Of a DNA stretch of 34,669 nt, positions 31,086 to 34,669 are shown one piece after another. The stretch lies in contig NZ_WBKR01000038.1 in assembly GCF_008868155.1 (NCBI RefSeq), forward strand, positions 1 through 34,669, in the 5' to 3' direction. Position numbers and translations under genes: made by a program. How positions within the stretch are numbered: position 1 is the first letter of the stretch; each line of letters starts with the position of its first letter. The notes under the pieces are model-generated. The model saw only the letters and a program-made list of their open reading frames with translations, made no database searches and was not told the origin of the DNA. This DNA comes from Micromonospora sp. ALFpr18c (lineage in GTDB: Bacteria; Actinomycetota; Actinomycetes; Mycobacteriales; Micromonosporaceae).

Positions 31086-31898
31086 ATGTTCGACACCTAC
31101 GTCACAATCGTCGGCAATGTGCTGACCACGCCCGAGTGGCGGCGTACCACCCAGAGCAACACCCTGGTGGCCAACTTCAAGGTCGCCTCCACCGCCCGCC
31201 GCCTCGACCGGGACAGCGGCCGCTGGGTCGACGGCAACTCCCTTCGCGTACGCGTCAACTGCTGGCGCAAGCTCGCCGAAGGGGTGGCCGCCTCGGTGAT
31301 GATCGGCGATCCGGTGGTGGTCTGCGGGCGGCTCTACACCCGCGACTGGACCGACGACGCCGGCAACCACCGCACCGTGTACGAGCTGGAGGCGGTCGCC
31401 GTCGGCCACGACCTGTCCCGCGGCCGGGCCCGCTTCCTGCGTAACCGGCCGAGCGTGACCACCAGCACGGTGGAGGACGCGGAGGCCGAGAGCCGGGTGC
31501 ACGGCGAGCCCACCGAGCCGGTGCCCGCCGGGCAGGCTCCCGTGCTGCCCGACGACCGCCCGTTGGACGACGACTTCGAGCCGTCCGACTTCGCGACCCC
31601 GCGTACCAACCCGTTCGGCGCCGACGCGCTCGGCGGCGGCTCCTTCGGCGGCGGCTCCCTCGATGGCGGCCCGCTCGGCGGCGGCTCCCTCGACGGCCCT
31701 CTCGGTGACGCACCGGGCGGGCAGGCCGACGACCCGGCCGGGCTTGACGACGACGAACTGGCTCTCCCTCGCGAGGTGACCGACGGCACCAGCGACGACG
31801 AACCGGACGACGAGCTGGGGCCGGTACCGGACGAGGAGGAGCCGGAGGCCGCGCCGACCGGCCGGCGGCGTCGCGGACGGATTCCGCAGCCGGCGTGA
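31086..31898 (+). CDS. ssb: Single-stranded DNA-binding protein
   Basis: A 270-residue SSB from ATG 31086 with GGAGG nearby. The OB fold is at residues 1-110 (MFDTYVTIVGNVLTTPEWRR, VANFKVAS, NSLRVRVNCWRKLAEGVAAS, VVVCGRLYTRDW). After it comes a long acidic, Gly/Ser/Asp-rich region with GGGS repeats, ending in a basic RRRRGRIPQPA instead of the usual acidic DDxPF tip. Actinomycetes often have two SSBs; the missing tip suggests this is the accessory paralogue rather than the essential one. It lies in chromosomal context, not in the element. Confidence 0.88.
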   Translation: MFDTYVTIVGNVLTTPEWRRTTQSNTLVANFKVASTARRLDRDSGRWVDGNSLRVRVNCWRKLAEGVAASVMIGDPVVVCGRLYTRDWTDDAGNHRTVYELEAVAVGHDLSRGRARFLRNRPSVTTSTVEDAEAESRVHGEPTEPVPAGQAPVLPDDRPLDDDFEPSDFATPRTNPFGADALGGGSFGGGSLDGGPLGGGSLDGPLGDAPGGQADDPAGLDDDELALPREVTDGTSDDEPDDELGPVPDEEEPEAAPTGRRRRGRIPQPA

Positions 31899-32150
31899 CG
31901 GATCTGATCGACGATCGCGGGTCAGGCGGCAGGCCGGCCGTCTGACATCAGGGGTGGTGCTCCCGCGGTACGGCACGACGGGGGCGGGGTGGCGATGCGA
32001 TGAGCGTCGTCACCCCGCGTGGCCACCGTCCACCCCGCCGCCTTCATCGGCGGGCAGCGCGGCGGCAGCGGCTGGGCCCGGCGGAATGTGCGGCGGGCCC
32101 GGCTCGTGCACGGGCCGCTCGTCTAGGCTGGCCGGCCGGAGGTGGTGCGT

Positions 32151-33164
32151 GTGCGACGGACAGCGCCGGTGGCGAACGCGGTAGGAATGCTGGCCGGGTA
32201 CGCGCTGGACAGGCTGATCGGCGACCCCCGCCGATGGCACCCGGTAGCCGGCTTCGGGCAGGCCGCCGGCGCGCTGGAGTGTCGCGTCTACCGGCCGGAC
32301 CGGGCGGCGGGTACGGCTTTCACCGCGCTGGCCGTGGGTGGGCCGGTGCTGCTCGGGGTGGTCGCCACGGCGGCCACCCGACGTCGGCCGGTGACCCGGG
32401 CGGTGCTCGTTGCCGCCGGCACCTGGGCCGTGCTGGGCGGTCGAACGCTGCGCCACGAAGCGACCGTCATGGGTCGTACGCTGCGTGACGGCGACCTGCC
32501 CGCTGCCCGCCGACGCCTCGGTCACCTCTGCGGTCGCGACCCGTCAACCTTGGACGAGTCGGAGTTGGCCCGCGCCACCGTCGAGTCGGTCGCCGAGAAC
32601 ACCTCCGACGCGGTCGTCGCCCCGCTGCTCTGGGGTGCGGTCGCCGGCCTGCCCGGCCTACTGGGCTACCGCGCGGCGAACACCCTCGACGCGATGGTCG
32701 GCCACCGGTCGGCGCGCTACGCGCGGTTCGGCACCCCGGCCGCCCGGCTGGACGACCTGCTCAACCTGGTGCCGTCGAGGCTCACCGGGCTGCTCACCAT
32801 CGCCGTCGCACCGGTGGCGAACGGCGATCGGGAGCGGGCCTGGCGGGTGTGGCGACGGGACCGCAACGACCACCCGAGCCCAAACGCCGGCCAGTGCGAG
32901 GCGGCGATGGCAGGTGCACTCGGTGTCCGCCTCGGTGGACGCAACGTCTACTTTGGCCGCTCCGAGGTGCGTCCCTTCCTCGGCGACGGCCCTCGTCCCG
33001 AGGCGCGGCACCTCAAGCGGGCCGCCCGGATCTCCGGAGTCGTCGGGCTGGCCGCGGTGGGGCTGGCCGCCGCCTACCCGGTGACCCTCGGACGCCTGGT
33101 CGGTGCCGCCGGTCGCCGTGGGCTCGACGCCGCCGGGCTGGTGCGACGGGAGACTGGGCGATGA
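32151..33164 (+). CDS. cobD: Adenosylcobinamide-phosphate synthase (CobD/CbiB)
   Basis: A 337-residue membrane enzyme that attaches the aminopropanol arm to adenosylcobyric acid in cobalamin synthesis. The GTG at 32151 lies eight bases after GGAGG (32138-32142); earlier GTGs are too close to it. Family motifs are [74 protein letters not shown] and LGVRLGG. Hydrophobic segments lie near residues 50-75 and 280-305. The stop overlaps the cobQ start, so the two steps are coupled. Confidence 0.93.
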   Translation: MRRTAPVANAVGMLAGYALDRLIGDPRRWHPVAGFGQAAGALECRVYRPDRAAGTAFTALAVGGPVLLGVVATAATRRRPVTRAVLVAAGTWAVLGGRTLRHEATVMGRTLRDGDLPAARRRLGHLCGRDPSTLDESELARATVESVAENTSDAVVAPLLWGAVAGLPGLLGYRAANTLDAMVGHRSARYARFGTPAARLDDLLNLVPSRLTGLLTIAVAPVANGDRERAWRVWRRDRNDHPSPNAGQCEAAMAGALGVRLGGRNVYFGRSEVRPFLGDGPRPEARHLKRAARISGVVGLAAVGLAAAYPVTLGRLVGAAGRRGLDAAGLVRRETGR

Positions 33165-34669
33165 GCGGCGGGCTGCTCGTCGCCGGCACCACCTCCGACG
33201 CCGGGAAGAGTGTCCTCACGGCCGGCATCTGCCGCTGGCTGCACCGGCAGGGCGTGAAGGTGGCGCCCTTCAAGGCACAGAACATGTCGAACAATTCGGC
33301 GGTCGTCGTCGGGCCGGACGGACGTGGCGGCGAGATCGGTCGAGCCCAGGCCATGCAGGCGGCCGCCTGCGGGATCGCCCCCGACCTGCGGTTCAATCCG
33401 GTACTGCTCAAGCCGGGCAGTGACCTGGCCAGCCAGGTCGTGCTGCTCGGCGAGGCCGTCGACACGATCACCGCCGGCACGTTCCGGCAGTTGCGTCCCC
33501 GTCTCGCCGAAACGGCGTACGCGGCGTTGGTCGAACTACGCGCCACGTACGACGTGGTGATCTGCGAGGGCGCCGGCAGCCCCGCCGAGATCAACCTGCG
33601 GGCCGGTGACTACGTCAACATGGGGCTGGCCCGGCACGCCAACCTGCCCACCATCGTGATCGGCGACATCGACCGGGGTGGCGTCTTCGCATCGATGTTC
33701 GGCACGGTGGCCCTGCTCGACCCGGCCGACCAGGCGCTGATCGCCGGCTTTGTGATCAACAAGTTCCGGGGCGACCTCGGGCTGCTCCAACCCGGGCTGG
33801 ACATGCTGCGCCAGGTCACCGGCCGCCCCACGTACGGGGTGCTGCCCTGGGCACTCGACCTGTGGCTCGACGCGGAGGACTCGCTCGCCTACGGCCGGGT
33901 CCTGGGGCGGCCGGCCGCCCCGCACGGCACCGAATGGCTCGACGTGGCCGTCGTCCGGCTGCCCCGGATCAGCAACGCCACCGACGTGGAGGCGCTGGCC
34001 ACCGAGCCGGGCGTCCGCGTACGCCTCACCGTCGAACCGGCCGAACTGGCCGCCGCCGACCTCGTCGTCCTGCCCGGCTCCAAGTCGACCGTCGCCGACC
34101 TCGCCTGGCTACGCGAGACCGGCCTCGCCGACGCGGTCGCCGCCCACGCGGCGGCCGGTAAGCCGCTGCTCGGCCTCTGCGGTGGCTTCCAGATGCTCGG
34201 CCGCGCCATCCACGACCCGGTGGAGAGCCGGCAGGGCAGCGTGCAGGGCCTCGGCCTGCTGCCCATCGAGATCACCTTCGACCCCCGCAAAACCGTGCGG
34301 CAGTCGGTGGGCACCGCCCACGGTGACCTTCCGGTGCGCGGCTACGAGATCCACCACGGGTACGTCTCGCAGACCGACCCCACGCTGACCCCGCTGCTGA
34401 CCGGAGTCGACGGTGTCGGCGAGGGTGCCGTGCTCGGGCCGGTGCACGGCACGCACTGGCACGGAGCGTTCGAATCCGACGCGTTCCGCCGCTGGTTCCT
34501 CACTGAGGCAGCCCGGCTGGCCGGGCGCACCGGATTCCGCGTCGCACCGGACACCAGCTTCGCCGCGGCCCGGGAACGCTCGCTCGACCTGCTCGGCGAC
34601 CTGGTCGAGGAGCACCTCGACACCGACGCCCTCTGGCGCCTCATCGAGACCGGCCCACCCGCCGACCTC
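33161..34669 (+). CDS. cobQ: Cobyric acid synthase CobQ, 3' end beyond the window
   Basis: An ATP-dependent amidase that converts a,c-diamide to cobyric acid with glutamine as nitrogen donor. It starts at the ATG overlapping the cobD stop and stays open to the last base, 503 codons, so only the very end is missing. GTTSDAGKS (residues 9-17) is the dethiobiotin-synthetase-like P loop. [24 protein letters not shown] and [13 protein letters not shown] follow. The glutamine amidotransferase domain has [14 protein letters not shown] and the nucleophile Cys 340 in [10 protein letters not shown], with a late [10 protein letters not shown] for the catalytic His. Undamaged. Confidence 0.95.
   Translation, partial: MSGGLLVAGTTSDAGKSVLTAGICRWLHRQGVKVAPFKAQNMSNNSAVVVGPDGRGGEIGRAQAMQAAACGIAPDLRFNPVLLKPGSDLASQVVLLGEAVDTITAGTFRQLRPRLAETAYAALVELRATYDVVICEGAGSPAEINLRAGDYVNMGLARHANLPTIVIGDIDRGGVFASMFGTVALLDPADQALIAGFVINKFRGDLGLLQPGLDMLRQVTGRPTYGVLPWALDLWLDAEDSLAYGRVLGRPAAPHGTEWLDVAVVRLPRISNATDVEALATEPGVRVRLTVEPAELAAADLVVLPGSKSTVADLAWLRETGLADAVAAHAAAGKPLLGLCGGFQMLGRAIHDPVESRQGSVQGLGLLPIEITFDPRKTVRQSVGTAHGDLPVRGYEIHHGYVSQTDPTLTPLLTGVDGVGEGAVLGPVHGTHWHGAFESDAFRRWFLTEAARLAGRTGFRVAPDTSFAAARERSLDLLGDLVEEHLDTDALWRLIETGPPADL

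Overview
The window is high-GC actinomycete DNA, with GTG and TTG starts, ATGA gene overlaps and DnaA boxes of the TTGTCCACA type. The cobalamin genes, the ssb context and the gene families suggest Micromonosporaceae (Micromonospora or a relative). This is inference from sequence style, not a match to a genome.

Layout. (1) 28046-34669 looks like ordinary chromosome: tRNA-Arg(UCU), a hypothetical gene, an alpha/beta hydrolase, a ribosome-hibernation-factor-like gene, ssb with two upstream DnaA boxes, then cobD/cbiB overlapping cobQ, which runs off the right edge. (2) About 500-28045 is an integrated, plasmid-like element of the actinomycete AICE type. A tyrosine integrase (26449-28041) ends 4 bp from the 3' end of the tRNA. 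It is preceded by an excisionase-like gene, a convergent small regulator, a DUF3800 gene, a second small HTH gene and a divergent XRE regulator. Leftward, mostly on the minus strand, come a ParB-like protein, a DUF932 protein, a DUF2637 (SpdB-type) gene broken by IS elements, a DUF4192 protein, a tandem pair of diverged paralogues and a PrimPol replication protein. No FtsK/TraB-type transfer gene, relaxase or second att copy is visible, so the element is incomplete here or continues past the left edge. (3) 7.6-19 kb is a mosaic of insertions inside the element. It holds a decayed IS1634-type transposase that truncates an XRE paralogue, a cargo block (9543-16128), fragments of ISAs1, IS3 and IS21 type, and one complete IS5-type element (17924-18975) with 16-bp terminal repeats and a TTA target duplication. 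(4) The first 478 bases are a frameshifted fragment of a FetB-like permease.

The cargo block has two parts. One is a PadR regulator, apparently leaderless, overlapping a membrane protein with a permease-prefix-like N terminus. The other is a co-directional run: a secreted I36-type (crystallin-like) small protein with a strong terminator, two lipoproteins, a peptidoglycan-binding MacA/HlyD-like adaptor, a MacB-type ATPase and a MacB-type permease. The last five form an apparent operon, mostly with overlapping ends. This looks like an envelope-spanning export or envelope-remodelling system carried by the element and is the best candidate for a poorly described system.

The most unusual non-coding signal is a roughly 150-bp element present twice in the same orientation (6759-6906 and 23454-23602). 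Each copy lies just upstream of a minus-strand gene set, and one half folds into a long hairpin. Part of it keeps its nucleotide sequence while the overlapping reading frame changes, which suggests DNA- or RNA-level constraint. All homology statements are from recognition of families by eye; no search was run.
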